Origin: Biostraticola tofi
GTDB taxonomy: Bacteria > Pseudomonadota > Gammaproteobacteria > Enterobacterales > Enterobacteriaceae
Assembly: GCF_004343195.1 (NCBI RefSeq)
Contig: NZ_SMCR01000001.1
Span: forward strand, 1-64,000
DNA: 64,000 nucleotides
Reading direction: 5' to 3'
The position numbers and the translations under genes are program-made. Shown in pieces: positions 30,517 through 44,330 of this stretch; position 1 is the stretch's first letter, and every line of letters starts with the position of its first letter. Below the pieces are notes generated by a model, which worked only from the letters and a program-made list of their open reading frames with translations, was not told the origin of the DNA and ran no database searches.

Positions 30517-31806
30517 TTATTCCGCCGCCGTTGAGCCGACAGATGGCGAGGCCTTGGGTTTCAGGTAACGGGCAACCAGTCGTTTACGTACCCGGACGAC
30601 AAACTGCTCCTGGAACAGGACACAGATTACGGTGGTCAGCAACAGGTAGACAACGTAAGCCGGCAGGGAGGGCTGTACCCGGCCAGCCGCGGCGATGCAG
30701 CCACTCCAATCATTCATACACTGGCCAGGGTTACCGCGCAGAAACTGTTCAAGAGTAAAGAACAGGTTATACAGTGGTACATGCAGGGCAAACATCGACA
30801 GCGAGGCACCGCCCAGCCGTTCAGACCAGCGCTGCAGCCACTTACTTTGCGGGTGACGCGCCATGGCGGAAAGATAAATCAGCCCAATCTGCGCCGGCAA
30901 CAGCAGCCCGTTATGCAGCAGAAAATACCAGAATTTTTGGCCATGGGTAAACAGCACCGTCGCTGTCAGAAAACAAACCAGAATGAACAGCGACAGCGCC
31001 CACTTCTGCCCGGCGCCAGGAACATGGCCTTGCTGGCGGGCACGTTTGAACAATGCATAACCCAGAATTCCGCCCAAGAATTCAGGCAGCCGGAACAGAG
31101 GGAAACGCTGGATAAGGCCAGTGAACGGAACACCGTATTCACCTGACCAGACGACAAACACCGGCGGAATGAGGTACAGCGCCATTATTATACCCAGCCA
31201 CAGCCAAATTCGTTTCACATTCATCAACCGTGGCGCCAGCCAGGGAAACAGGATATAGAAGAAAAATAGCGCCGACAGCGACCAGAGCGGAGCATTGAAG
31301 GTCAGGAAATAAGGGTTCCAGGCCTGCAGCATAAACAGCTGGAGCACTGCATTAAACGCCAGCTGCGTATTGTCCATATAATGCCGGAACAGTTCCGGGT
31401 GGGTCTGCCCCAGCACTTCATTGGTATCATAAATGACAAAACGGATACTGGCGGGTGGGCCTTCAGGCGGGATAGCCAGCCACTGTATCAGCAGGATAAC
31501 CAGGATAGACGTCACCAAGGCGACGATATGGATAGGATAGAGGTTAAAAAAGCGTTTGGCCCAGAATCCGGTGGCGGGTTCGCGCAGCGCATTCCCTCGA
31601 ACATAGACATGGGCAAGCAGGAAACCCGACAGGACAAAGAATGCGCTGGTGGCGAAGAAACCCATACTGGTCAGCTCGCTCAGGCCCGGAATGTCTTTCA
31701 CAAGCGGATAACGGTGGGAGGTATGGTAGATCATGACATAACAGCCAAGCAGAAAGCGTAGCCACTCTAGGCCAATAAAGCGTTCCTTTTCCAACGATTT
31801 CATCAA
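30517..31806 (-). CDS. Acyltransferase family 3 membrane protein
   Basis: The 429-residue protein has about ten membrane helices and the acyltransferase-3 opening FIGLEWLRFLLGCYVMIYHTSHRYP, including the conserved early histidine near residue 27, then FFATSAFFVLSGFLLAHVY and the RFFNLYPIHI arginine segment near 85. Such proteins O-acylate cell-surface glycans, glucans or antibiotics; which acceptor is modified here is not evident. It sits between chaC and ychO, where E. coli has ychN, so it looks like a lineage-specific replacement or insertion. It is convergent with chaC and divergent from ychO. Confidence 0.85.
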   Translation of the reverse strand: MMKSLEKERFIGLEWLRFLLGCYVMIYHTSHRYPLVKDIPGLSELTSMGFFATSAFFVLSGFLLAHVYVRGNALREPATGFWAKRFFNLYPIHIVALVTSILVILLIQWLAIPPEGPPASIRFVIYDTNEVLGQTHPELFRHYMDNTQLAFNAVLQLFMLQAWNPYFLTFNAPLWSLSALFFFYILFPWLAPRLMNVKRIWLWLGIIMALYLIPPVFVVWSGEYGVPFTGLIQRFPLFRLPEFLGGILGYALFKRARQQGHVPGAGQKWALSLFILVCFLTATVLFTHGQKFWYFLLHNGLLLPAQIGLIYLSAMARHPQSKWLQRWSERLGGASLSMFALHVPLYNLFFTLEQFLRGNPGQCMNDWSGCIAAAGRVQPSLPAYVVYLLLTTVICVLFQEQFVVRVRKRLVARYLKPKASPSVGSTAAE

Positions 31807-32081
31807 TGTTTCTCCGGTCTGATGCCAGCAGAAGTGTTATAGTAATGGTCTATGCTGGTTAAAATAATGCTCAAATAATTGTAGTTTATATTACTTTTGA
31901 GACTAATTATTATTTTCCTGTATGTTATAGTGCCCTTTCTCGGGTTACTTTATGAGCAGTCCGGCCTCCGGGGCCGGTCATCAAAGCAACGGTGCTGGAT
32001 GTTGTCCAGTATCAATAGAGAGGCATCGCCGTTAAGATTTTCATATGCTGCCGCCCAGCGCGGCGATCGCTAAAACCGGGG

Positions 32082-33590
32082 TTGCGAACCTTTATTTGCA
32101 CGCTGGGTCTTTACTGTTTCATCCAGCAGGCAAACGCAGTGGTGGACCAACGCACGGTCGGCGAGCCGTTATCTGGCGCCTACCAGCATGTGCAGACCGA
32201 TATCGCTGCGCCCGCTCATCCCCCCGCCAACCACACGGACACTGCAGGCGGCCCGTTTTCGCGCCAGCTTGAAGGCCTGCCCGATTTGGGGGGCGTAAGT
32301 CTAAACGATAGCGTTGATGAAAAAAAGGTTGCCGGTGCCATCAAGGCAATGGGCGAGGCCAGCATGGAGAGCACCAACTCGTCCTGGCGCAACTATCTTA
32401 TTGGAAAAGCACGAGAACGTATCTTTTCCCAACTGCAGCAAACCGGCGAAGAATTGCTATCGCCGCTGGGCTATACCAGCGTTAATCTCACGGTAGATGA
32501 TGAGGGCGGCTTTACCGGCAGCTCAGCACAACTGCTGTTGCCGCTGGCAGATCAGCAAGGCCGTATCCTGACTTACAGCCAGGTCGGCGTCACTGAAGCG
32601 GATCAGGGCACGGTTGCCAATGCCGGCATTGGTCAGCGATTTAACCGCGGAAACTTCCTGCTGGGCTACAACCTGTTTTATGACCAGTTCCTGGGCAGCG
32701 GCAGCCTGCGTCGTGGCGGGCTGGGCACTGAGCTTAGGGGCGACTACCTCCGTCTGTCATCCAACTACTATTATCCCTTATCCAGCCTCAGGCAGGATGC
32801 GGCGCATCCTGGCTATCGACGGCGGATGGCCAGTGGTTATGATATTACCACCCGTGGGTATCTGCCTTTTTACCGTCAGCTTGGCGCATCGGTAAAATTC
32901 GAGCAGTATTACGGCCAGAATGTGGATTTATTCAACAGCGGCAATTATCGCCAGGATCCCTCGTCCCTTGAGTTCGGCTTGAATTACACCCCCATACCGC
33001 TGGTCACCTTCACCGCCAACCACAGTCTGGGCGAGGGGGGCGAATCCCAGGATAAACTTTCTCTGGCGGTAAACTATAGGTTCGGCGTTCCGCTGGAAAA
33101 ACAGCTCTCGCCTCAGCAGGTCGCTGCCGCACGTTCATTGCGCGGCGGCCGCTATGATGTGGTTGAGCGCAATAATTCGCCGGTGCTGGCCTTCAAACAG
33201 CGTAAGTCGCTGTCGGTGTTTCTGGCGACGCCGCCCTGGTCGTTGCAGGCGGGGGAATCATTACAGCTCAAGGTTCAGATGACCGCCCGCTATAAAATCA
33301 TCGCGGTCAGTTGGCAAGGCGACACGCAGGCCCTGAGCCTCACCCCGCCGGCGGATAACAATCAACCTGATGGCTGGAGCATCATTATGCCGGCGTGGAG
33401 CGGCGCCGCTTCAGCCAGCAACGAATACCGGCTGTCGGTCACTGTTGAGGACGCCCAGGCGCAGCGGGTCACCTCCAACTGGATCGTGCTTAAAGTGGCT
33501 CGCCCGCTGACCGCTGAGCGCAGCGTTGATGAGCGACTTGACTTTCAGGCTGAAGATACCGGCCAGGATCCAACGCAAGCGACGCAATGA
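32082..33590 (+). CDS. ychO: Inverse autotransporter/invasin-like beta-barrel protein YchO
   Basis: The 502 residues match E. coli YchO (464): a signal peptide ending QANA, then the intimin/invasin-type beta-barrel domain (about 60-350) with ERIFSQLQQTGEELLSPLGY, GIGQRFNRGNFLLGYNLFYD and FEQYYGQNVDLFNSG. A C-terminal Ig-like region contains SLSVFLATPPWSLQAGESL and WQGDTQALSLTP. No passenger with many repeats is present. No ATG fits: the frame is open back to a stop at 32016, and TTG at 32082 gives a sensible signal peptide, so a rare start is inferred. The extra length is mostly an N-terminal spacer and a longer tail. Confidence 0.87.
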   Translation: MRTFICTLGLYCFIQQANAVVDQRTVGEPLSGAYQHVQTDIAAPAHPPANHTDTAGGPFSRQLEGLPDLGGVSLNDSVDEKKVAGAIKAMGEASMESTNSSWRNYLIGKARERIFSQLQQTGEELLSPLGYTSVNLTVDDEGGFTGSSAQLLLPLADQQGRILTYSQVGVTEADQGTVANAGIGQRFNRGNFLLGYNLFYDQFLGSGSLRRGGLGTELRGDYLRLSSNYYYPLSSLRQDAAHPGYRRRMASGYDITTRGYLPFYRQLGASVKFEQYYGQNVDLFNSGNYRQDPSSLEFGLNYTPIPLVTFTANHSLGEGGESQDKLSLAVNYRFGVPLEKQLSPQQVAAARSLRGGRYDVVERNNSPVLAFKQRKSLSVFLATPPWSLQAGESLQLKVQMTARYKIIAVSWQGDTQALSLTPPADNNQPDGWSIIMPAWSGAASASNEYRLSVTVEDAQAQRVTSNWIVLKVARPLTAERSVDERLDFQAEDTGQDPTQATQ

Positions 33591-33599
33591 TACGCCCTT

Positions 33600-33681
33600 A
33601 ACGCCGTCATCGCTTAAGCTTGCCTGAATGGCCGTTAATGCCCGCTAACGCCGCCATCGCTTGAGCTTGCCTGAATGGGCC
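33600..33681. repeat. Two direct copies of a 34-base sequence after ychO
   Basis: Copies at about 33600-33633 and 33647-33681 share AACGCCG-CATCGCTT-AGCTTGCCTGAATGG with three mismatches and a 47-base offset. They lie in the ychO-astA spacer and are not part of an inverted repeat or known element. Confidence 0.8.
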
Positions 33682-33848
33682 AGTTACTCCCCCGTTTGGT
33701 GCACATTTTGCCCCAAGCGAGGGCAAACACCCGCCTTTTAGCCCAGCGCTGCTCGCTACGGGACAGCGACAGGCACCGAATTAAAAAAATATCCGCTATT
33801 GCATAATATTGCTGTTAAGCGCATCGGCCTAACCCTCTCGCGCATAAC

Positions 33849-33927
33849 ATTCACGTTATATGCAATAAAAGTGAATAAAGAATATCTGTAAGTTACTGAA
33901 TATTATTGACGAAAAATTTTCTATTCA
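33849..33927. promoter_or_regulatory. ARG-box-like half-sites upstream of astA (tentative)
   Basis: ArgR boxes are imperfect TGAAT-N4-ATTCA palindromes. Four half-sites occur here: ATTCA at 33849, TGAAT at 33882 and 33897, and ATTCA at 33923, in an AT-rich stretch 90-170 bases before astA. E. coli ast genes are ArgR-activated, so this fits, but no full palindrome is present. The rest of the 425-base spacer holds the direct repeats and nothing else recognised. Confidence 0.35.
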
Positions 33928-34015
33928 CTTTGAAGCCGATAAATGGCATGTTGTGTGCACCATGATTGATTAACTTAATATCACCCGTCGGCTGATCTCC
34001 AATCAAGAGGCGTAG

Positions 34016-37907
<3,892 letters not shown>

Positions 37908-37924
37908 CAGCCGCGCTTATATCA

Positions 37925-37948
37925 GAGGGCTCGATTATCCGAGCCCTC
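37925..37948 (+). terminator. Terminator hairpin after astB
   Basis: GAGGGCTCG (37925-37933) pairs perfectly with CGAGCCCTC (37940-37948) around a six-base loop, 17 bases after the astB stop, followed by a weak AATTTAT stretch. It closes the shortened ast operon. The remaining 300 bases up to spy show no gene or astE remnant. Confidence 0.7.
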
Positions 37949-38252
37949 AATTTATCAGATCGATTATATGTCTGTCGGCGGCATAATGTCCGAATAAGAT
38001 TCATTTGCTGCCTTGATTCTGTCTAATATGTATTTTTCTGCCCGATAAACAACCTATTCAGACATAATTTTTAACAGGATCTTCCCCAAAAATTCATTAT
38101 TTCTGCACTATTGGTGCAGAAGTGAATTCTGCGCTTTAAGTTATTTACTCAGCCTCTCATTACTTTAATAAATAGCGAGTAAGCTTATTCATGTAGTCAA
38201 CGCTGTCAGGGAATATTTCCGCAGCAGAAAAATTCAATAATGAGGAATTATA

Positions 38253-38717
38253 ATGCGTAAAATAACCGCTTTGTTCATGGCTTCCACTCTGTTGCTGGGC
38301 ACTGTTCAACTGGCGTCGGCCGCCGATGCTGTTGCGACTAAAGAAGCACCGCCCAAGGGAGAGATGATGCACCATAAACGCGGTCCGATGATGGACCCGA
38401 TGTTTAAAGGGCTGGAACTGACCAAAGAACAGCGGCAGAAAATGCAGGAAATCAGCCGCGATGCGATGAAAAACATGAAAAAACCGACGGCGGCGGAACG
38501 TCAGCAACTGCATGACGTCGTGGCGGCCGAGAGCTTTGATGCTGCTAAAGCCCAGGCGCTGGTCACCACTATGTCACAGACACAGAGTGAAAGAATGCTG
38601 GCCCGGCTTGAAACCCAGAACAAGATTTTTAATCTGCTAACCGCTGAGCAAAAAAAGGAATTTGATAAAAAGTTTCAAGAGCACAGCGAAAAGATGGAAC
38701 ATCACGATAATGACTGA
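38253..38717 (+). CDS. spy: Periplasmic ATP-independent chaperone Spy
   Basis: Spy is an envelope-stress chaperone that prevents aggregation and assists folding. The 154-residue product has a Sec signal peptide ending LASA (about residue 23), an all-alpha mature part with the two LTxxQ motifs (LTKEQRQK near 55 and LTAEQKKE near 130), and a histidine/acidic tail. E. coli Spy has 161 residues. Spy genes are controlled by CpxR and BaeR; I did not find a convincing CpxR box. In E. coli spy follows astE, and the same neighbourhood is kept here without astE. Confidence 0.93.
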   Translation: MRKITALFMASTLLLGTVQLASAADAVATKEAPPKGEMMHHKRGPMMDPMFKGLELTKEQRQKMQEISRDAMKNMKKPTAAERQQLHDVVAAESFDAAKAQALVTTMSQTQSERMLARLETQNKIFNLLTAEQKKEFDKKFQEHSEKMEHHDND

Positions 38718-38738
38718 TTCCCAGCATGAATGAATAAT

Positions 38739-38774
38739 AGCTGATTTCGCGGCGCTGATGCCGCGAAATCAGCT
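38739..38774 (+). terminator. Perfect 15-base inverted repeat after spy
   Basis: AGCTGATTTCGCGGC (38739-38753) and its exact complement at 38760-38774 surround a six-base loop, 22 bases after the spy stop. No T-run follows, but its position suggests a transcript-end structure. Confidence 0.6.
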
Positions 38775-38955
38775 GCCCTGGTTTGCCACCGGCACCTTGC
38801 TGACGTTATTCCCTCGGCTGTATTTTCCCCGATTATCCCTGCTCAGTTTTCTCTTGATGTTACTGCCTTTATTTCTAGGCTGTGTCATGATGGGATTGCC
38901 TGCCGTACTCAAATATCCACTGGTGCGGCAAGGGATTGGGGGTAATCCCAGGTAA
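38758..38955 (+). CDS. Possible small hydrophobic protein, doubtful
   Basis: A 65-codon frame encodes a proline-leucine-rich peptide with two hydrophobic stretches (about 8-25 and 28-50). Its ATG lies inside the loop of the spy hairpin, it has no clear ribosome binding site and I recognise no family. It could be a relic of a membrane gene or chance. It ends 50 bases before the LysR gene. Confidence 0.25.
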   Translation: MPRNQLPWFATGTLLTLFPRLYFPRLSLLSFLLMLLPLFLGCVMMGLPAVLKYPLVRQGIGGNPR

Positions 38956-39005
38956 GCTGCATTACCGGGAGATTATCCAGGAACCGTTGTTTTCGGGACT
39001 GCACC

Positions 39006-39902
39006 ATGCGTTTACGTCATATCGAAATTATCCATGCCATTATCCAGTGCGGCAGCATTACCGGTGCCGCACGCAGCCTGAATGTTTCTCAGCCTAATAT
39101 CAGCCGGGTCTTGTCTCATGCCGAGCAGCAACTGGGGTTTACGCTGTTTGAACGCAGTCCGACCGGTATGCTGCCGACGCCTCAGGCCCAGCGCCTGATG
39201 CCGGATATCGAAAAGCTGTTTGCCCACCTGCAATGCATTGATCGGCTGGCCCTGCAGTTGCGTGACGGCCAGCCCCAGCAACTGCGGGTGGGTTCGGCAC
39301 ATGCGCTGGGTCAGTCTTTAATGGCGCGCGTACTGATGGAGTATCATCAGGCGCAGAGCCAGGATATAGAAGTTACCCTGGTCACCGGACATCTGGACTC
39401 ATTATGTGACGATTTACTCCAGCAGCGGCTGGATTTGGCGCTGACCTTTGGTCAGTCACTCCCGCCGACGCTGAGTGGTGAAACCCTTTACCGCGCAGCG
39501 ATGGTTGCCTTGGCGCCTATGGGGATGGCGGTACCGTCCCCGGTCAGTCTGGAATGGCTGTGCGCCAATAATCTGCTGGTGATGCAGACTCAGGATCCCC
39601 TGGGGCAAGTGGTCCATGATGCGCTGAGTGAAAGAGTCATCAGCGTTCGGGGCCATCTGCAAATAAAAACCTATTCGGTGATAGCGGATATGGTCTTTGC
39701 CGGCGGCGGGGTAGGCATTGTGGATACTTTTACCGCCCGGCGCTATGCCCATCAGTTACAGATCATACCGATAAAAGCCAACCTGCCGTTTGAAGTGGTA
39801 TTGCTGCGGGCCGCTAATACGCCACTTAACAGTGCGGCGCTGTTGATGCGGCAGCTTATCCGCGCCAGGCTGGGGCAATGGGTGGGAACTACGGCCGCCT
39901 GA
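39006..39902 (+). CDS. LysR-family transcriptional regulator
   Basis: The 298-residue regulator has the N-terminal winged helix with SITGAARSLNVSQPNISRVLSHAEQQLGFTLFER (about 17-50) and a LysR substrate-binding domain (about 92-290) with LRVGSAHALGQSLMARVL and FAGGGVGIVDTFTARRY. It resembles opine/amino-acid-type LysR proteins in its N-terminus, but no particular ligand can be named. It is convergent with nadE (17 bases between stops) and follows spy on the same strand. The nearby ast operon is a possible but unproven target. Confidence 0.85.
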   Translation: MRLRHIEIIHAIIQCGSITGAARSLNVSQPNISRVLSHAEQQLGFTLFERSPTGMLPTPQAQRLMPDIEKLFAHLQCIDRLALQLRDGQPQQLRVGSAHALGQSLMARVLMEYHQAQSQDIEVTLVTGHLDSLCDDLLQQRLDLALTFGQSLPPTLSGETLYRAAMVALAPMGMAVPSPVSLEWLCANNLLVMQTQDPLGQVVHDALSERVISVRGHLQIKTYSVIADMVFAGGGVGIVDTFTARRYAHQLQIIPIKANLPFEVVLLRAANTPLNSAALLMRQLIRARLGQWVGTTAA

Positions 39903-39919
39903 AGCGGCCGGGAGCAGGG

Positions 39920-40747
39920 TCAGGCTTTCCAGAAGTCATCAAACACGGTGACTGGAGGACGGCGCTTATGTTCCGTCCGGTTATACCAGCCTTCGATGAT
40001 CGCTGCGATGTCATCCGGCACGGTCCTGCCTTCCAGATAGTCATCAATCATTTCATAGGTCACGCCGAGCGCAGATTCATCAGGCAGCGCCGGCCGATCC
40101 TCTTCCAAATCGGCGGTGGGAGCCTTAAGGTAAAGATGCTGCGGGCAGTCCAGATAGTTGAGCAGCGAGCGTCCCTGGCGCTTATTGAGACGGAACAGGG
40201 GGTTGATATCGGTACCGCCATCGCCATATTTGGTGAAAAAGCCGGTCACCGCTTCGGCCGCATGGTCGGTGCCGACCACCAGGCCAGAAGTCATGCCGGC
40301 AATGCTGTACTGGGCCTTCATTCGCTCTCGGGCTTTTTCATTGCCTTTGACAAAGTCCGATAAAGTGATTCCGCTGGCTTGCAGGGTGGCTTCGCTGGCG
40401 AGCACTGCGTTTTTGATATTTACCGTCAATACCCGGTCCGGCTTGATAAAGGCAATAGCGTCCTGACAATCGGCCTCGTCTTTCTGTTGTCCATAAGGCA
40501 GGCGGACGGCAATAAACTGGTAGCTTACATCATGGCTTTCCTGGCGCAGTTCGGTAATGGCCTGCTGGCTTAGATAACCGGCAAGCGTTGAGTCCTGGCC
40601 ACCACTGATGCCCAGTACCAGAGTACGCAGAAAAGGATGGGCCTTGAGATAGGATTTCAGAAATTCTACGCTGACGCGGACTTCCGTGGCCGGATCGATG
40701 GACGGTTTAACCCCGAGTGCGGAAATAATATCCTGTTGCGTCGCCAT
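39920..40747 (-). CDS. nadE: Ammonia-dependent NAD+ synthetase
   Basis: NadE adenylates nicotinate adenine dinucleotide and amidates it to NAD+ in the cytosol. The 275 residues equal E. coli NadE. The ATP pyrophosphatase P-loop [20 protein letters not shown] is near 43, and the NaAD-contact segments [36 protein letters not shown] are near 155-190. The start is preceded by a GAGG-containing sequence. It is divergent from osmE, as in E. coli. Confidence 0.97.
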   Translation of the reverse strand: MATQQDIISALGVKPSIDPATEVRVSVEFLKSYLKAHPFLRTLVLGISGGQDSTLAGYLSQQAITELRQESHDVSYQFIAVRLPYGQQKDEADCQDAIAFIKPDRVLTVNIKNAVLASEATLQASGITLSDFVKGNEKARERMKAQYSIAGMTSGLVVGTDHAAEAVTGFFTKYGDGGTDINPLFRLNKRQGRSLLNYLDCPQHLYLKAPTADLEEDRPALPDESALGVTYEMIDDYLEGRTVPDDIAAIIEGWYNRTEHKRRPPVTVFDDFWKA

Positions 40748-41013
40748 ACTTGACTCTCCTCAAAATGCGTGCGGTGTTATGTCACAGATTAAATTATATG
40801 TTCTGCATAAAGTGTAAGGCGTATTGGCCGGGAACGAAAGCGCTACCATCATCAACAGGCCTTTACCGCTATCTTTAATAAATCCATAAGCTTGGCCTAT
40901 GATAGCCACGGTCGTCGCCCTTGCGAAACTGAGACAATATTTTGGTCATAATTTGTAAAAAAGCCTTTTAGCATCTAGGCTTAACCTTACACACATAAAA
41001 TGAGGTGCACCTT

Positions 41014-41346
41014 ATGAACCATAAAACACTAATTGCCATTGCCGCAGCAGCTACCGTTTCTCTTCTTTCCGGCTGTACCGCCTATGACCGTGCCGACAGT
41101 TATGTCACCAAGCCGGTCGTCAGCGATGTTAAAAAAGGCATGACCAAGGAGCAGGCGCGCGCTATTGGTGGTATTCCTTCGACCTCTGCCACTCTGATTC
41201 ATGCCCGCGGTACCTGTGACTCTTATGTACTGGGCACCCGCGATGGTAAACCCATTAATTATTTCGTCAGCTATGATGAAACCGGCAAAGTGCTGAATAA
41301 AGGCTTCCAGAGCTGCCAGGAATACGATACCGACCCACAAAAATAA
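41014..41346 (+). CDS. osmE: Osmotically inducible outer-membrane lipoprotein OsmE
   Basis: The 110-residue lipoprotein has a signal with lipobox LSGC near residue 20 and an SmpA/OmlA-like (BamE fold) domain: VVSDVKKGMTKEQARAIGGIPS and IHARGTCDSYVLGTRDGK match E. coli OsmE (112 residues). GAGGTG six bases before the ATG at 41014 sets the start; a GTG three codons earlier lies inside that site. In E. coli the gene is osmotically induced and shows complex growth-phase control. A strong terminator follows. Confidence 0.95.
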   Translation: MNHKTLIAIAAAATVSLLSGCTAYDRADSYVTKPVVSDVKKGMTKEQARAIGGIPSTSATLIHARGTCDSYVLGTRDGKPINYFVSYDETGKVLNKGFQSCQEYDTDPQK

Positions 41347-41392
41347 TGCAGGGTATCGTCTGATGGCTTAATCGGATAATGACCGAAACGAT

Positions 41393-41422
41393 AAAGGGTG
41401 ACTGAAAAGTCACCCTTTTTTT
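41393..41422 (+). terminator. Rho-independent terminator of osmE
   Basis: AAAGGGTGACT and AGTCACCCTTT form a perfect 11-base stem with a GAAA loop, running into seven T residues. Confidence 0.95.
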
Positions 41423-41444
41423 AATTTTAACAGCTCTGCGCCTT

Positions 41445-41524
41445 ACGGCCTGTCCGCCTGACGGCCTGTCCGCCTGACGGTTTGTCCACCTGACGGCCTG
41501 TCCACCTGACGGCATGTCCACCAG
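41445..41524. repeat. Five tandem copies of a 16-base unit between osmE and katE
   Basis: The unit ACGGCCTGTCCGCCTG repeats five times in direct tandem (41445-41524) with a few changes in the last three copies. It lies between the osmE terminator and the katE stop. Sixteen is not a multiple of three, and no gene frame includes it. Confidence 0.95.
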
Positions 41525-41566
41525 ACAACAGCAGGCCGCTCAGATCAAGCGGCCCGATGGTCAGTG

Positions 41567-43843
41567 CTAAGCCGGGACCTGGCTAATTTTACTCAGGCGG
41601 GACCAGACCCGATGTTTTTTCAGATTGTCGAGAAAGTCCGTCATCACCGCCGCATCGAAACCGGGCCCTTCCGCAATGCCTGGCTCGGCCGCGCCATCCT
41701 TGATGCCCAACTGGGCTTTGAAACGGGCGGCATCGCCGCTAAGGCCGATGACCTTCAGATGCTTATAGGCTTCCAGGATAAAATGCCTGGCAGTGCCGTC
41801 CAGCAACAGGGCATCCAGATTGCCGTTCGGCACCAGTACGCCATCAACCGTTATCGAAGGGGAACCGTCGAGAGTGGCATCCACCTGCAGGGTTGAGCCA
41901 TCATTGGCTACCACATTGCCCATATGGGAGGCCAGCAGTTTGGCATGTATCCCTTCAGCCTTAAGGCTTTGCAGCGCTTGCAATACATCGGAAGCATGCA
42001 CGCCATCACTGAGCAGCAATGCCACCTGACGTCCCTTTAGCGCACCATCGCCGGTTGCGTAGAGACTCAGGCTGGGGTCTGAACTCAACCCGTTGACGGC
42101 TTTTGGCGCCGGAGTATTCAACGCATCATCCGACAATGTATAACCCAGCTTGGCGGCCACTTGCTGCGCCAGCTTGACATCTACCCGCGTCAGCAGGTCA
42201 ATGATCCGTTCACGGATATAAGGACGGCCGACTTTGCCCAGTTCAAAACTGAAGGCGTCCACGATGTGTTGCTGTTCCGCTTCAGTCTGGCTCAGCCAGA
42301 ATAAACGCGGCTGAGCATAGTATTCCAGGAAAGAATCACTGCGCTCGCGGATTTTATCGCCTTCTACCCGCTCATGGTGGGACTCGAAACCGCCATTTTG
42401 CGCGGCTGGCGGTGTTTCACGCGGATAGTTGTCATTAATGGAATTGGGGCTGTAAGCGGCCGGGTTGGTATCAATATCCTGACGATGCATCCCGTCGCGC
42501 TGGAAGTTATGATAAGGGCATACTGGACGATTGATCGGGATTTCGTGGAAGTTTGGCCCACCGAGCCGGCTGATTTGCGTGTCGGTGTAGGAGAACAAGC
42601 GGCCCTGCAGCAATGGGTCATTGGAGAAATCGATGCCGGGCACGACATGTCCGGGATGGAATGCCACCTGTTCGGTTTCGGCGAAAAAGTTGTCTGGATT
42701 GCGATTAAGCGTCATTTTACCGACAATTTCCACCGGCACCAGCGCTTCGGGAATCAACTTGGTCGGGTCAAGCAAGTCAAAATCAAATTTATGCTCATCC
42801 TGTTCGGCGATAAGCTGCAGCCCCAGTTCGTACTCCGGGTAATCACCGGCTTCAATCGCTTCCCATAAATCCCGCCGGTGAAAATCAGGATCTTTACCCG
42901 AGAGCTTCTGCGCCTCATCCCATACCAGCGATGCTTTACCTGCTACCGGTTTCCAGTGGAAACGTACAAAGGTGGATTTGCCTTCAGCATTGATCAGTCG
43001 GAACGTATGTATGCCAAAGCCTTCCATGGTGCGATAACTGCGCGGCAGCCCTCGGTCGGACATGGCCCAGAACACGTTGTGTAGCGTCTCAGGCTGCAGT
43101 GAAACATAATCCCAGAAGGTATCATGGGCTGATGCGCCCTGGGGTATTTCATTATGAGGCTCGGGCTTGACGGCATGGACAAAGTCAGGGAATTTATGCG
43201 CGTCCTGAATGAAGAATACCGGCGTATTATTGCCGACTAAATCGTAGTTGCCTTCCTGGGTATAAAATTTTGTGGCAAAACCACGAATGTCTCGCACCGT
43301 ATCGGCAGAGCCTCTGGAACCCTGTACCGTTGAGAAGCGGACATATACCGGGGTCTCAAGCTTAGGGTCCTGCAGAAAACCGGCTTTAGTGATATCGGTC
43401 AGGGGACGATAGACTTTAAATACACCGTGAGCGGCGGACCCGCGGGCGTGTACGATACGTTCTGGAATTCGTTCATGGTCAAAGTGGGTAATCTTTTCGC
43501 GCAGGATGAAATCTTCCAGCAGCGTCGGACCGCGTTTACCCGCCCGCAGTGAATTCTGGTCATCGGCTATTTTCAGCCCTTGATCGGTGGTTAACGGCTG
43601 CCCCTGGCCGGACTTACGCTGAGGCGCCAGGGCAATCAGTTTGTCATTATCATTTTGCGGGCTTTTTACCGAACCGGAGGCGGTAGGCTGTTTGCCGGGC
43701 TCACTGGTTCCGGGGGTGGGAAGGTGACTGTTATCATCCGGCGCCAGATGGCCAAGGTCTGGCCTGGATGAGCTGCCGTCCGGCGCCGGGGCGGGATGTG
43801 ACAAGGGTAGCTTACCTGCGTTCGGATCTGATGGCTTGGACAT
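41567..43843 (-). CDS. katE: Catalase HPII (clade 2, large subunit)
   Basis: This monofunctional heme catalase degrades hydrogen peroxide in the cytosol; E. coli HPII is 753 residues and this product 758. An N-terminal extension (about 1-85, proline/serine-rich) precedes the catalase core with the distal His in [12 protein letters not shown] near 130, the Asn in [31 protein letters not shown] near 205, and the heme-ligand Tyr in [18 protein letters not shown] near 420. The C-terminal flavodoxin/GATase1-like domain spans about 605-750. HPII is RpoS-controlled in E. coli. Confidence 0.97.
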   Translation of the reverse strand: MSKPSDPNAGKLPLSHPAPAPDGSSSRPDLGHLAPDDNSHLPTPGTSEPGKQPTASGSVKSPQNDNDKLIALAPQRKSGQGQPLTTDQGLKIADDQNSLRAGKRGPTLLEDFILREKITHFDHERIPERIVHARGSAAHGVFKVYRPLTDITKAGFLQDPKLETPVYVRFSTVQGSRGSADTVRDIRGFATKFYTQEGNYDLVGNNTPVFFIQDAHKFPDFVHAVKPEPHNEIPQGASAHDTFWDYVSLQPETLHNVFWAMSDRGLPRSYRTMEGFGIHTFRLINAEGKSTFVRFHWKPVAGKASLVWDEAQKLSGKDPDFHRRDLWEAIEAGDYPEYELGLQLIAEQDEHKFDFDLLDPTKLIPEALVPVEIVGKMTLNRNPDNFFAETEQVAFHPGHVVPGIDFSNDPLLQGRLFSYTDTQISRLGGPNFHEIPINRPVCPYHNFQRDGMHRQDIDTNPAAYSPNSINDNYPRETPPAAQNGGFESHHERVEGDKIRERSDSFLEYYAQPRLFWLSQTEAEQQHIVDAFSFELGKVGRPYIRERIIDLLTRVDVKLAQQVAAKLGYTLSDDALNTPAPKAVNGLSSDPSLSLYATGDGALKGRQVALLLSDGVHASDVLQALQSLKAEGIHAKLLASHMGNVVANDGSTLQVDATLDGSPSITVDGVLVPNGNLDALLLDGTARHFILEAYKHLKVIGLSGDAARFKAQLGIKDGAAEPGIAEGPGFDAAVMTDFLDNLKKHRVWSRLSKISQVPA

Positions 43844-44330
43844 GGCTTAATCTCCGTTAGGAAGAATATTGAGGGTTTCTCGCGCCCGCTGCTTATGTTT
43901 TTTTAAGGCGTTCATCAACTATAGAACAGATTTGTCAACCTTCAGCAATAACCGCTCATTTTATAAGGGAAACGGAAGCCGCAGGCAGTCAAAGCACGTT
44001 AAGTCAACATGTTAGTTCAGGGTGGATCGTGGCGGGGGGGGACGGTCAGCCAGGCGAGTGAACAGGCGGTAAGGGCTTTCTCTGAATAATTTATATTATC
44101 TGATAATATTATTTACGTAGCTATGTATATATAGTGCTGACTTTGAAAGTGAATTAATCAGTGAATTAATCGAAAAAGTGATCTTTGGCGGATAATAGAT
44201 CTTGTGAAAAGAGATAAGTCGCTTAGACTTTAATTGTCGCTGTGAGCAATTAATCTCTTTGTGCATCTTTGCCTGTGGCGGCTCTTGTTTTACCCAAACT
44301 ACGATTTCGATAGAATATTATCTGAGTCAT
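43844..44330. other. 487-base spacer upstream of katE
   Basis: No gene is recognised. It should hold the katE promoter on the minus strand. On the plus strand an AT-rich stretch leads to the strong terminator at 44331, leaving room for a small RNA of up to a few hundred bases. Confidence 0.6.

Noticed and set aside
41267-41521. Minus-strand frame rich in Gln-Ala-Val-Arg repeats near osmE
   Set aside because: It is generated by the 16-base tandem repeat and overlaps osmE and its terminator.
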